The notes below the pieces were generated by a model that was not told where the DNA came from, did not search any database, and worked only from the letters and a program-made list of their open reading frames with translations. This document shows positions 1-11,031 of a DNA stretch of 64,000 nt, piece by piece (position 1 is the first letter of the stretch; the number at the start of each line of letters is the position of its first letter). Source of the DNA: Phytophthora hibernalis (lineage: Eukaryota; Oomycota; Peronosporomycetes; Peronosporales; Peronosporaceae); contig JAAKBF010000024.1 of NCBI GenBank assembly GCA_012656075.1, positions 248,001 through 312,000 on the forward strand, written 5' to 3'. Position numbers and translations under genes: made by a program.

Positions 1-860
1 AGCGCTTTGTCACTAGGTCGTCGACTATGCTGACTGGAGTGGTACTACACTGGTGCCTACGGGACAGTCATGGAAGGACAAGACGGAAGAATATAATCCG
101 TCGTCCTCCACGATCACACATAATTAAGTGCACCGCGATGCCCGCACCGCCTGTAGATGAACGGCAACATCTGCAGGCTGCATTCCCGAATAGGGAACAT
201 GAGACGCCACAGACACGAGAAGAGAGGGAGGGGCAACACCTGCGCACAGGTCGCTGTCAAGTAAGCCCCACATACGACGAGAAGGGAGAGCAGCGAGCCA
301 CGGACTCGCCGAGCCAAAAAGTATCTGTTTAAGGTCGGAGACCAATTCCGGCTGTTCATGGAGCGAGTCAAACCAGGACTGAAGAATAAACTAGCCCATC
401 GGGTTGCACGGTCCGTTTTGGATCAAGCGGAAGATCGAGAAGTTCGCCTACGAGCTGGACTTACCAGACAAGAGCGGCTACCGGTTCATATTCAGTAGTC
501 CATGTGTCCAGGCTGAAGAAAGTGAACGAACTCGGCGAAAGGTCTCAGTCTTCGCTAGTCGAGGGACTCAACGAAACCGATCGATTGGACTTCGACGAGG
601 AACTGCGGCCAGAAAACAGTTGGGAACCCGACAAGCGGACCGGGCGATATGGAGTCGAAGCCATCATTAAGGACAAAATGCCACTTTCGACGAGTACGAA
701 CTGAACCCAGCGCCGGTTCCTTGTAAAATGGGTAGGCTATGACGAACCCAGCTGGGAACGACTGTCGACTTTATCGTGCGGAGGACTTCTCTTCGAATAC
801 CTTCGACAAACGAAACCTACAAACCGTCTGCAAATGGTGCAAGTTGCAGATGAGTGTTAA
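1..860 (+). pseudogene. Ty3/Gypsy chromovirus pol, 3' end (integrase C-terminus and chromodomain)
   Basis: This is the tail of an LTR-retrotransposon polyprotein whose 5' part lies outside the window. Around 300-400 one frame reads KVGDQFRLFMERVKPG, the conserved stretch after the integrase core. A frame change near 400 leads into HGPFWIKRKIEKFAYEL. The last 48 codons (717-860) hold a chromodomain-like motif, VKWVGYDEPSWE, then GGLLFEYLRQ and a TAA stop at 858-860. In chromoviruses this domain directs integration to marked chromatin. At least two frame changes separate these blocks, so the copy is dead or poorly sequenced. The family call is firm because the motif order is right; the extent before 100 is uncertain. 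Confidence 0.8.
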
Positions 861-2035
861 AGCTATTGCATATGACAAATTACCACCGACCTGTGAAGAC
901 AAGCAGACAGGTCGAGTGAGCGGAAGCTAATGCGTCAACTTATATTTTTGATATTACGAAATGGATGAGGACGGACTACATGAAGAAAGAGAAATAACTA
1001 CCAAGACTCATCGAAAAATTGTAACTGGGCGAACTGGGAGTCTCAGCGAAGCGACTACTTCGATCTAGAACATTTGCTCGAAAATGTGAAGGCCGATACG
1101 ATAAGCCGGAGGCTGATCACTCTCGTCACAAGCAGGGGGCGCTGGCTCGCTGGAATCGTCGTCCTCCCGCAGAGTTCTCTCAACGTCGCCGACGGAGAAG
1201 TCCCCAGAGGCAAACACTAGAAACGCTGGGTTGCGCGGACGGAAGCACGTGTTGTATGGGTGTAACTCGGGACGCGTCACCCACAAAACTCACCTGGGCT
1301 CTTAAACATCTATATCCTTGAGCACGGCGAACGAATCCGAACGCAACGGGAACATTGGCTGGTTAATCAGCGAGTACGTGGGAACCCTAGGCTAAAAAGA
1401 GCTGGGGATCGCGACTCGGAGAAGGACCTCGATTTGAGCGAAAACTGACCGCAGCCCGAAGCGCTCCCTCGTAATATTTCATGACGATCCGCAAACAGAT
1501 CGCCCCGCTTACGCTCAAGGGTGTACACCGCCCATTACTCGTGAATGACAGACAACTCCGACGCGGGCGAGCTTGGGTTCAAATCTGGGTGTAAACCCAA
1601 CAAGACACTTGAATCCACGATCCAGTGATTCCTCTGTCCCGAGTCAAAACGGTGGCAACCGTCTCGGGATCCGGCCTGCTGGTTTTGCAGAGCGATTGCT
1701 GCTCAACTTCGTGCCGAGCAGCAACGGGAGGATGAGCTGGCTGTCCTGTCGCAGCTACGGAGGGATGATCGCCCGGTGGCGCAACTCTAGCTTTTGGCTC
1801 AGTTTGGTGGAACCAGGGCCCCCATATTTCAAATGGCGGCAAGCGGCGTGGAAGAGCGATGAGCAACAACGTTGTGGCGCTGCAAAGACGGAAGGCATGG
1901 CTGTGAAGGAGGACCAGGACAAGGACAAAGACGACGCAGGAAGGGTGTCGCGGTGGCACGGCAGGATGGCAACGGATCGGTAAGTCAGGAAGTAGGGGCG
2001 CACGGCACGCCCCGAACTCGAGCAGGAGCTCAGTC
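861..2035. other. No recognisable gene; probable untranslated retroelement DNA
   Basis: I see no protein motif on either strand. The stretch lies between a Gypsy pol end and a Gypsy-like gag, so it may hold an LTR and leader, but I could not find a matching LTR partner. Open frames near 1573-1983 on both strands look like chance frames in GC-rich DNA. Confidence 0.4.
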
Positions 2036-2675
2036 GTGAAAAATCCTTGGAACCAGCAAGTTAATATCTTTTGTATTGATTTGTTGTTGTTATTGATCTA
2101 CTCTCCTAGAACGCACCTGCCTGCCATACGCCTCGAGGACCGTCCAAAATCAAGGCGGCTCGCGACAGTTTGGTGGAGAAGCAGGGTACAGTCAGCAGTG
2201 TGCCCTGAGGGAGAGTCTGGAGCGCGGAATTGTGACCGCTTCGATTGCAGTGCGCGTACGCTTGGCAAGGGCCCCGTACGTAGTCGGCCGCTCAAGGAAC
2301 CGCGTTGGAGGCCGCGTCACGCTCGAAGTCGGAAAAGCACCCGTTCCTGGAAGGCCATTAAGAACGCCCTCGGTGTAGCGTCGCCAGGGAACGGGCCAAG
2401 AGAACGGTAGAAGGCGTGCAAGGAACGGAAGCGCGTTCTTCTAGTGGACTGTGAGAGGCGGGCGTCTGAGGATCAAGCACGGTTGGTGAAGTGGAACGTC
2501 CGGCGGACGGACTTGGACGTGTCGACGGTTGAGTGACTAGCAGCGCGTCGAGCTACGGAAATGGGTGCACGGATGACCTAGGAAACGGTTAGCACAACTG
2601 GAAAATGCCGTGGCAGGACGTTGCGCGCGATGATGGAAAAGAAATGGCACGGAACGCCTAGGTGGCGACCGTGAA

Positions 2676-4661
2676 GTGGATCAAGTTGACCAAGCTACTG
2701 GTGTAGTACGGTCTGAAGTGGAGCGGCTGGAGTCCGAAGAGCGTCGCCGGACCAGTCGAAGGCCTGCGAGTCTAGGAGGAGGAACTCGTTCAGGATCAAG
2801 AGCGAGCAGTCGTCGCGGAAGTGTAAGTGGGCGGTCGGTTCAGGCCACCACGACGCACGGTCGGGAGACGTTTCAAGGCGAAGTGATGAGGGAACTGTGG
2901 AATCCGTATGAAGATGAGTCTAAAGCCACAGAAGGAGGTGAGCCCGCCGATGATACAAGCGAGCGCACCGGGGATATGAGTGATCACGATACAAGATCGG
3001 AAGCGTCTTCCCGACCACGGTCCCACACCGTTCCGTGCATCATCGACACCATGACGAAAGGAGTCAACACGGTGAACCGCGAGAAGAAACGGTGGCGGAA
3101 GAATACGCCGCTGACTATGGAGGAGGATATGAAGAATACGGAGGAGTGCCAGCTTCGTACTATACTCCGTATACGCTTATCCGTACCCGTCTCCGGCTCT
3201 ACCAGAACCGGTCAAGGGGCTCCTAAACGGTCTCCTAGTGGATTTATTGCTCGGTACACTGGACCGGAGACACGTCGAGTGGCGCAACCATGGGTTGGAT
3301 GGGATTGGAATGTGAAGCGGGAATCAGTCACGGTCCCTGAACGTCAGGAACGGAGCGGTGCGGTGCCTCCGGTTCCGTACCTGCCGTATTATCCGGGTAT
3401 TGGTCCGTATGGTACGCCTGGGTGGATACAGCGTCCGTACCAAGGAGGTCCGCTTCCTTACGGAGCGCCAATACCGACTGGAACTCATGTGGTGACGCCT
3501 CGAGGTGCTCCTCTGGCGAGAAGATGTGCGCCTGTGACTCGGAATACGCGTGCTCTTGGAAGACAAAGCGTTCCACCTACGACTGGGAGTAGTGGACGGC
3601 CATTGAGAGCGTCAACATGGACGGATCCTGAGCAACCATGGGACGGACACGGTGTTGTTGGAGCGGTGGCTTCAATTCGTACCAGCAAGGCGTACCTAAT
3701 ATCAAGCCTGGTCTCAAACGTCATCAAAGTGCTGCCGATGTTTTACTCGGACACGACCACGGTTGAGAAATCACGTGACTTCTGGGAAGCGTTCGAGTCT
3801 TACACTGAAGAGCTACCAGAACGGTCGAGGTTGCTGGTGTTCCGTCAGAAGTTGAAGGGCAAGGAAGCTGAACGTTGGTGGGGAAATTCGAGCATCAAGA
3901 CGTACGATACGCTGAAGGTGCGATTCCACAACCACTTCCTGAGTCGCACGGTTGATGAGCTGTGGGAACGCTTGCATACTTCTAAGCGTGAACGGGGTGA
4001 GTCCGTGGAGGAGTGGGAAGACCGTGTCTCGGAACTGTGTGAATCCCTGGACTACCCGGACCCACGGATGCGGTACCAACTGTTCCGTCGCGGCCTGATG
4101 AGTAAGCGTCTGTTGTCCACGCTGGACTCGAGTCCAGTCTGTGATATCCCGACAGCGTGTGAATGGTTGATGTTCAAGGACATGCACCGTCCTATCGAGG
4201 AAGAAGACGAATTTGATGATGAAACCCCGTTGAGATGTATGAAGAACAAAGGACAGTCTGCGTTTGAGGAGTTGAGTCAAAAGATACAGACGTTTATGAC
4301 TCGGCAGCAAGAACGGATGGAGAAGTATCAGTGGCAGCCTCTCTGCTCGCCACGCAACCGTGGTCCAGCTAGTGACATTCGTGGGAACGGTCGACGTCTT
4401 CGTGGGATTAGTATGGCACCGGACGACCGTACTCGTGACGGGACCAGAACTTTTGAACGGTGTGATCGGAAGGGCTGTAGCCGTGTCGATTGTTCTCGAC
4501 AGCAGATGACTTGTCGACGGTGTGGATTGCTAGGACACATTATCACGGAGTGCAAAGAACCGTCGTGTGGGAACGGAATATCGAGCGATGACTGTTCTTT
4601 TGTGGGAGCTTTGGGAACGGTGCTAATGAGTGTCCGGACATTTCCTCGTTGCGAACTATGA
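2676..4661 (+). pseudogene. Gypsy-like retrotransposon gag polyprotein
   Basis: A single open frame of about 660 codons encodes a structural Gag. The N-terminal third is Arg/Ser/Glu-rich and disordered. The middle (roughly residues 350-480) has the helical retrotransposon Gag domain, with landmarks FYSDTTTVEKSRDFWEAFESY, RQKLKGKEAERWW and FHNHF. The C-terminus holds one CCHC zinc knuckle, CRRCGLLGHIITEC (C-x2-C-x4-H-x4-C). The frame opens after a TGA at 2631 and its first codon is GTG, not ATG; the first in-frame ATG lies about 70 codons in. The true N-terminus is therefore probably upstream behind a frameshift, and 2100-2675 reads as broken charged protein. No protease, reverse transcriptase or integrase follows, so the element is truncated or non-autonomous. 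Confidence 0.75.
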
Positions 4662-4709
4662 TGCAGATGGTCGGGAATTCACCATTAAGACCGAGTACAC
4701 GTCAATGAC

Positions 4710-5287
4710 GGTGGCAGGGAGAAGGAGATGAGAGAGTCACTCCTTCGTCCGGTCTAGTGAATGACTCAAGTGGTGGTTGTGCCAAAGGAACTGGTAGGAC
4801 GGTCATCCGGCTTGACGACGAGTGTAGCGAGAGAACGGTCAAGGTGCTCGACACGGATGTCAGAGTCGATATGATGGTTGAGCGTGACGGTGTAATGGAT
4901 GTGGGTGCGGATGAGCACGACGGTTCGGGTGATAGTCTAGCTGTGATGGAGGACGCGGAGTACATGGATTTGGAGCAGAACGGTGAGATGGAGTATGGCG
5001 TGAAGAACGAGGGCACGGTTGAAGAGCTCGTCGTGTGGAAAGACCAAGATGAGATGGTGACCAGTGTGCACGGTGTTGAAACCGAGGTGAAGGGTTTTGA
5101 AGTTGAGAAGAATGGCCCTGACGAGAAGGAGTATGAAGCAGAAGAAGAACGGAACGCAGTGGTCATTGATGGTACAGTTGTCGCCTTGGACCAGGAGCCG
5201 GTGGCCGAAGAGCCTGCGTGGTCCCAGAGCTTAAAAGTATCCTTCGCAAAACCAAAAGGTGAAGGAATCCGTCTGGGTAGACGATGA
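4710..5287 (+). pseudogene. Acidic post-gag open frame of the same element
   Basis: About 190 codons stay open downstream of the gag in a different frame. The product is strongly acidic, rich in Glu, Asp and Val (for example EYEAEEERNAVV), with no catalytic motif I can name. It has no ATG near its 5' end; the first Met lies about 40 residues after the GTG at 4757. The position suggests it is the remnant of the polyprotein segment between Gag and protease. It shares the dense ACGGT repeats seen in the gag, which argues that both belong to one element. Confidence 0.45.
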
Positions 5288-5433
5288 CGGTCTAGATAAT
5301 TTGGAACTAGGTGAGGCCGTCTTCATGGAATGGGGAACCGGTGGAAGAGCAACGCGAACCTTCGTGTGTGGAAGTGGTGAGCTCGGAGGCAGATGAAGAC
5401 AAAGAGGGTGTGGCTGGAATGGTACGGTGGCTA

Positions 5434-5540
5434 CTCCACGTTAAAACTGGCCTTATTCTCCCCAACCAGTCAGACTTTCTTGAGAGGCAGCTGCTTGGGA
5501 CCCGGGGTAAAATCCGAAGTCACATCGTGTCATAGAGTAT
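5434..5540 (+). repeat. Dispersed repeat, possible LTR start
   Basis: This segment closely matches the reverse complement of 33430-33538. Shared blocks include CTCCACGTTAAA, CTGGCCTTATT, GAGGCAGCTGCTTG and AAAATCCGAAGTCACATCG. The minus-strand copy begins TGTCACACTCC, a plausible LTR start. Here it follows directly on the gag element and could be its 3' LTR, cut off at about 5540. Confidence 0.5.
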
Positions 5541-6756
5541 AATCAGAGGAAACAGAAATACAAAGGATTGAGTTTAAAGGCAAATATTGCGATAGCGCAG
5601 ATACTGCAGCTCCTTCGTGCTCAGCTCACTAATGTGTTCAGCACTGACGAACCGTGCGTAGACTAAAAACATGTGCATATCACAGATGTAGCTGTCTACT
5701 TGCACACCAAGGTCGCTTTGCTTTGCTCGAACGCGGTATTTTGTTGGGGCTGCGTCTGGGACCATCACCATCAATTCGTCTGCAATAGGCCGAACCGATA
5801 CTCCATAGCTCCAATTCATCGGCTCGTAGATGATCTCTTCATAGATATATTATGATGGAACACTAGTGATTGTTGCCGAAGATGACGGGGATCCGTATTA
5901 TCTCTTTAGTCACGCCAGCGAAAATGTTTTGCAAGCTCCGCACCGACATAAATCTATTCATGCCGTGTTCAGCGGCTGATGTATCAGCCACCTACGCAAA
6001 CATCTTCAGCCTCAACGTGTGGCGAAGTTGCTTCACGAAAATTGCTGACGCGGTCGAAGCTTGCGCACGGTACGCCCAGACTGCCGACTGTCGGAGCGGG
6101 TACTCCATTGATCTGGCGCGATCGAAACCTTGTAGTCACCTTGTTCATCCGACGGCTGGGCGGGTTACGCCCTTCTGGTGTTCTCAAAGACGTTCAGTGG
6201 TACCCCAGAGAACATCACTCCTGCCCCCACGAATTGAGTCCCCACTTTCACATTCGCCTTCCCAGTCGAAATCTGCTAAATCTGGAAGCTGATCCTTGTA
6301 CAGATTGCGGAGGTGCCGCGCCGACAGGCCAGTATCTCTATGGAGGTACGGCAGAGTGCTGAGAGCGGCAGCGACTAGTACGCCTCATCCTCATGCGAGT
6401 GGAAGGACGTGGATTGTGGTACTTCTGCCGATTCCGAGAGACTACCACCTGCGAGGCAATCCAAGAAGCCGTGGCCCCTAAGCAGCGAGGTGGGCATCAC
6501 TATACAGAAGACAAGAAGAGGAAGAGACGCAGGGGCAGCCCTGGGAAGCGCTCTCGATCACAACAAAAGCAGACAATCTCCTAGGTCCGGTCTTCTTCTC
6601 CAGACCCCCAATCGACCGACGAAACAAATACGCTCGCGTCGGTAGCTGTAGGGAGTTCTGACAACGGCGAGTTAGAAATTATATGCTATCTGTTCGCACA
6701 ATACTTTTGTACAGACACGGAATAACAGGATAAAAAAGCCAGACATCCACGAAGCT
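5541..6756. other. No recognisable gene
   Basis: Several medium open frames overlap on the plus strand (5870-6645) without any motif I can name. A Lys/Arg-rich stretch near 6510-6560 could be the end of a decayed gag. Nothing further is supported. Confidence 0.35.
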
Positions 6757-7165
6757 AATTCCCGAAGAGGTAAATTTCTGCAACAAGACGTTCATTTTCA
6801 CGCACCACGGAACTCCTCGGACTGACAGAGGTCGAGGATCGCGCCCGGACCAGCATTCGCACAAGATTGGATGTACTTCACAGGTTCGAAATATGTTGAG
6901 TTGATGCTTATTCCCTTAAGATATACTGAACTGTTTCTTTTAGATCAATGCTTGCGTTCGCGAAACGGGCGCTTGGAAGGTGTGTATCACACCCCAGATT
7001 ACAGGACACAATCACGATGTGGGTCAAGCGGTATACCAAAACTACCATGAAGCCAGGCAGGTCTCCGACGAAGAAGTACTACTAAAAGTCCAAACACTGC
7101 ACTGTGCCGGAGGGAATCGGAAGAGGATCCTGGAGTATATTACCGAGAACACATCAGTACGGTGA
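6757..7165 (+). pseudogene. Mutator-like (MULE) transposase, FAR1-type N-terminal fragment
   Basis: Two exons give the N-terminal zinc-binding region of a FAR1/FLYWCH-type Mutator-like transposase. Exon 1 reads NFCNKTFIFTHHGTPRTDRG and then HKIGCTSQ. A 60-bp intron follows (GT at 6884, AG at 6943). Exon 2 reads INACVRETGAWKVCITPQI and TGHNHDV, ending with ILEYITENTS. The C...C...H-N-H spacing and the final helix are typical of the family. The gene stops abruptly where the duplicated bZIP promoter begins (about 7163), so the catalytic DDE domain is missing. The intron call rests on reading-frame continuity and canonical splice ends. Confidence 0.6.
6884..6943 (+). other. Intron in MULE fragment
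   Basis: A 60-bp GT...AG interval whose removal joins GCTSQ to INACV in frame. It has a pyrimidine-rich acceptor, CTGTTTCTTTTAG. Length and form fit oomycete introns. Confidence 0.5.
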
Positions 7166-7636
7166 CCTTGCGCTCGCGCAGCTCGTTGTTGTTGAAATTG
7201 AGGCATTGCAATGTACAACGTGACCGACTCCAGATTTTGGCCAGAGAAGCGATGGTATCACTTTGCCGATAACCCCGTCGCTGAGTTTGTGGACGTTCGG
7301 CGGATACATAGTGCTGTTTTGCATACTGTTCCTGTTGGAGGCAAACCTTCTTGTGGTAACTTATCTTATCACGGACACACGTAAGTCACGTAATCCCAAG
7401 GATACAGTCGTTGTCTGTATACAGTACTTACGGTAAGTATTGTGTACTAATATCTGTACCTGGTAAAACGCGATGGTGTGTACATGGATTGCGTGCAAAT
7501 GCACCCAGCACAGTTGCACGCAATCCATAAACACACCAACGCGTTATCAGAAACACCAGAGTTCATGGATTGCGTGAAAATGCACTGAGCACGTTTGCAC
7601 GCAATCCATGAACACAGGGTATACCAGGTACGATAG
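7163..7636 (-). repeat. Duplicated bZIP 5' end and promoter (copy A)
   Basis: About 474 bp nearly identical to 23523-24003, with only a few base changes and one 5-bp indel. It carries the first ~50 codons of the bZIP reading frame (start codon near 7327, minus strand) and the upstream hairpin pair, but no DNA-binding domain. It abuts the MULE fragment at 7163. It is an orphan promoter and 5' exon piece. Confidence 0.85.
7479..7614. promoter_or_regulatory. Twin hairpins in duplicated promoter (copy A)
   Basis: The same two inverted repeats as at 23841-23976, built on ATGGATTGCGTG and its complement. One base differs from the other copy in the first right arm (CCATAAAC against CCATGAAC). Confidence 0.7.
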
Positions 7637-8929
7637 TCGTTCAAGTAACATTGTAAATCTACCAATTCCTGCTCAATGTTGAAGATCGACGAAATTGACG
7701 GAGTGTACAATTCAGGATAAAACTTAACGAAAGAATGGCAGGGATGTGCAATCAGGTGGCGGTCAAGCTTCACGTTGTCATTTAGCATTTCGCAGTGTCG
7801 ACGTATTCTTCCATGCGGCAATTGGAAGGACGCAGAGGAAGACCAGGAGCAACTCGCACCCGATAGTCGCGTTGTTATGCTTCGCGCAACGCATGACAAG
7901 CCGCGTCGTGATGAGCGCGCCAGCGTTGGTGAGTCCAAAGAGTTTGTGGCGCGTGGTTGAGGCCGGCCACGACCGACTCCACGGACTCACCCGCCAACCG
8001 TTCCGTGGATGTCGGTATTCAATCGCGTCTGACGTCTCGGAAACAGTTCTATTTCGATGTCGGTATAGCCCTGCCAGTTCATTATCCGGGAAGGACAGTA
8101 GTTTACATTCTTGTGCGTTCTGGTATCTCTCCAAGCTGCTATTCTCGCGCAACGAGCCGTGCGGCACTTCACGTGTATGGCGACCGTTTCCTAGCTAGTC
8201 TTCGGTATGTACTTCTTGAGCAGCTGCCCGGATCTCTGTCTCCGCGCTAGGCGGTGCCTAGTAGGTGCCACGCTTGGCGCAACGTAGCTGCTGGCACGCC
8301 GTAGAAGTCTTGTTAGAAGCGAAGCCTTTTGCTCCATCTCGGCAGCGTAGCTGAGGCCTCAGCCGTCGAGATCCATGAGCTACACGACTGGGTTGTCGCT
8401 TGCAAAAGAGTGCGTTAAGCTCCTCCATGGAAGTTGTCGAGGCCAGTGTGCAGAATCAGAATATTTGCGTTAGAAAATCAAAATAGGTCTCCATTGTTAT
8501 AACTTGGGCAGCCTCCATGTTATCCATGGGTGCGAATGACGAGTCAATGTTAAGCATGGGTGACATTTCAATGTTACCGTATTCAATGCATGTTGCATTG
8601 CGGCACACAATCAAAGATTACGCACAAAATCAAAGATTACCTGCTCCATTATCGCAATGTGTGGCTACGAAGAAACCCCATACCGTATGGTGTCCCGCAT
8701 AACCCCAAGGACGAGACGAGTCGAGACAAAATCACACATTTTCGGGACTCGGTGTCTCTTGGGGCGCCCTTAAAATGGGCTCCACTGATTCTCAACAAAA
8801 TTGGGCTAGCAAAAAATTAGTGCCAGGGCTCCTTTAGTTTGGGAGTTCGTCCCCTGTGGCTCTACAGAGATCTATCACTACGAGTCAATAGCCATTCATC
8901 TCGTTCCTCCTGTCGTGAAAGAAGCAATT
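7637..8929. other. No recognisable gene
   Basis: Overlapping open frames on both strands at 7746-8250 carry no motif. A small direct repeat, AATCAAAGATTAC, occurs twice near 8610-8640. Nothing else is supported. Confidence 0.35.
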
Positions 8930-9553
8930 GCTAGCTACAGCTCAGACACCTATTCACGAGTTGGGCTGTGTGCTGTTCGAGTTGGTTAATGCTAGACTTC
9001 ATTAAATGAAGTAGAACATTTTGGTAGCGCTTCGAAACTGCCACGCTCTGCTCGTTCACTAAACTATTGTGCTCGCTTCTCATCTAAGCAACCAGCGCTT
9101 GAACAGATTGCTCTGCTTTCAAAGAAGCCCCCTCTTGAATTCGCACGAGTTCTGCATGAATCGGATCCTTCAGCGCCCTATACACCGCATCATGACTCTC
9201 AAATCGCGACTCCACCAGAGCGCGGGCTTGTTTTGAGCCTCCTGTAGCGACGCCAATACGTGCTGAATGCGATCGTCAACACGATGTTCAAGGGCCACAG
9301 GGTCCCCGTACGCCTGATTAATGGCGCTCACGAGCGCTTGTGTACGCACCTCGGCTTTGCAGCGAGCTGCCGCTACACGTTCCTCGAAGAACTGGTTCTA
9401 CTGCACTTCTTGCTCTGTCTGACGATCCGTTAGGACAGCTTGTACTTCAGCGAGACGGCAAGTTTGAGCGGAGGGCTTAGCGAGCGCCATACCAATGCGC
9501 TCGTTGTTGACCGAGTAGTGTTCTGGGAGCTCGATGATAGGCTGCTCGTCCAT
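8930..9553 (-). pseudogene. Decayed helical (coiled-coil) protein of unknown function
   Basis: The frame starts at an ATG (9553) with DEQPIIELPEHYSVNNERIG and continues past an in-frame TAG (9398-9400). It then reads EERVAAARCKAEVRTQALV and ALEHRVDDRIQHVLASLQEA, all Ala/Glu/Gln-rich and helical. Near 9210 it shifts frame and continues with helix-forming text (MRSEHNSLVNEQSVAVSKRY, SSINQLEQHTAQL). I do not recognise the family; the length (about 200 residues) and periodicity suggest a long coiled coil. It is one of a divergent pair with the gene at 9655, separated by 101 bp. No catalytic residue is visible. Alternatives are a structural protein of a mobile element or a host gene. Confidence 0.5.
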
Positions 9554-9654
9554 GATCAATGATCGCTTGCTTATTTTCTTTGTACCGGATCTTTCTCGTG
9601 TGGTTTTAATTAAATTAGCCAACAGCAGCAAGGGTGTGATGAAAAGAAGCTACA

Positions 9655-10170
9655 ATGGAGCTCGTTGCCAACCGACTCTCGACCGAGGAGTATGTGCTGC
9701 GTGAAATCAAGGGCAATGCGTTTATGTATGTAACACAGTATAAAGAGATGGCGTCTCTACTATTTCTAAACGCGAGAGCTTATGGAGACTGTCCGCTCGA
9801 CGTATTGAAGGAGACAGATGCTGTTGTATCCTACAAATACTGCGTTGTCAAATAAGATGGCCTGCAGCTTGCTTTATGAATTAATTGAAGAGAGGCGTTT
9901 AAATGCGATGATCAAGTGGGAGACATTGTAGAGCCCTTCAAATACTACTGTAGTAATAAATAAACTCATTTTGAATAGGAAGAGGCGTCATACTTGTTTG
10001 TAGTCAACAAAGGTATAGCTCAAGTAAGTGATCGAATCAAGTTGTCCAACAGCAAGAACCCATTTTCAAAAACGATAAGCATTAACTTGGGAGGAAGCGT
10101 GAAATTTGTTCGGAAAAATTCTTTAAGTCTCCTTAAAGGGGTGGTCCGCTACACCTCAACGCAGTGAAAC
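9655..10170 (+). pseudogene. Decayed protein of unknown function, divergent partner
   Basis: A 66-codon frame from ATG 9655 (MELVANRLSTEEYVLREIKG) ends at 9855. Protein-like text continues in other frames: ACSLLYELIEERRLNAMI, then VGDIVEPFKYYC, then from about 9976 a 60-codon stretch with SYLFVVNKGIAQVSDRIKL and FSKTISINLGGSVKFVRKN. The pieces run in order, so this looks like one gene of about 170 residues broken by two or three indels. No family is recognised. It shares a 101-bp intergenic region with the coiled-coil pseudogene on the other strand, which hints at joint control or joint movement. Confidence 0.4.
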
Positions 10171-10289
10171 GCGGTTTTTTCAACAGGATATTTGAACTGC
10201 ACTAAATCCTCTGTTTTTCGCTCAATCCAAGGCTTTAATAATAATCCCCGCCGCGACGTTCTTCGGTATACCAAGCTTCGTAGAAGTCG

Positions 10290-10708
10290 TTAGCTTTTTA
10301 AATCTCTCAGACCCGGATCTGAGGCTGGCCTCTTCTTGTATCGGTCCATCGCCAAACGTCCGGTAAGATTGTCCTGTCGATTGGTTACAGCAGCATACAT
10401 TCTGGCTCTCGCTTTCCCAAAGTAAACCTTGATTCGATTCAAAATGTTTGAGATTGAGATCGTTCTTTCTTCATCATTCTCCCCGATGTAGGACTTGTCA
10501 CCGATATCATCGTCATGAAGTCGTAGGTCTCTTTTACCGTCCGAAATATAACCCAGAGATGAGCACAGGGTGGTGATACAAGGGCTTGCACCGATTCCAA
10601 ATTCGAAATCTTCGTCGTATCGGGATTTGCGATCTTGGACGATGCCGCATCCGCACACGCTAGGAAGGTGGTCAAAGTCGCGAGAAAAACCCACAACAAC
10701 AAGCGCAT
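10290..10708 (-). pseudogene. RxLR effector candidate, frameshifted
   Basis: RxLR effectors are secreted oomycete proteins that enter plant cells and modify host processes. An ATG at 10708 opens a signal peptide, MRLLLWVFLATLTTFLACADA. In another frame downstream lie an RDLR motif (10521-10532, minus) and a DEER motif (10461-10478), spaced as in RxLR-dEER proteins. A frameshift between about 10545 and 10610 separates signal peptide from motifs. The C-terminal domain is short (about 55 residues) and has no obvious W/Y module. A Copia element sits 324 bp upstream of the start. The order signal peptide, RxLR, EER on one strand supports the call; the gene as read cannot make the full product. Confidence 0.65.
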
Positions 10709-11026
10709 GTGTGTAAGGGTAGCTGAAGGCAGGGTGTTCGAGGTTGGGGTGTGAGCCAATTATGAAATGATCCAGTGTGGCTTCGGCGATGTGTTCTCGT
10801 CTTAGGCAAATAACGTATTGATTTAGACGGATATAAGAAGCAGGCAACTCGAAGAGGCGTGACAGACACGCAAACCGAAAAGTCGTACCATGCCCTCGGC
10901 TGTTTCCCAGTGTGAATCTTTGGAGTGAACTCAATGATGGGGTGCCATCCTACCCCACACGAATGATAACGGAGTCAACACTTTTGATTGTTCGTAGAGT
11001 GGCCGACTGAGTATACCGGTACATGT

Positions 11027-11031
11027 AGCAG
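11027..11031. repeat. Target-site duplication AGCAG (left)
   Basis: AGCAG directly precedes the left LTR and is repeated exactly at 15607-15611 after the right LTR. Five bases is the usual Copia target duplication. Confidence 0.9.

Noticed and set aside
1565..1620. GGGTTCAAATC word resembling a tRNA T-loop
   Set aside because: No acceptor, D or anticodon stem could be drawn around it.
1573..1983. Open frames on both strands
   Set aside because: No motif; base composition alone explains them.
4702..5166. Minus-strand Ser/Thr-rich frame
   Set aside because: Antisense of the acidic post-gag frame.
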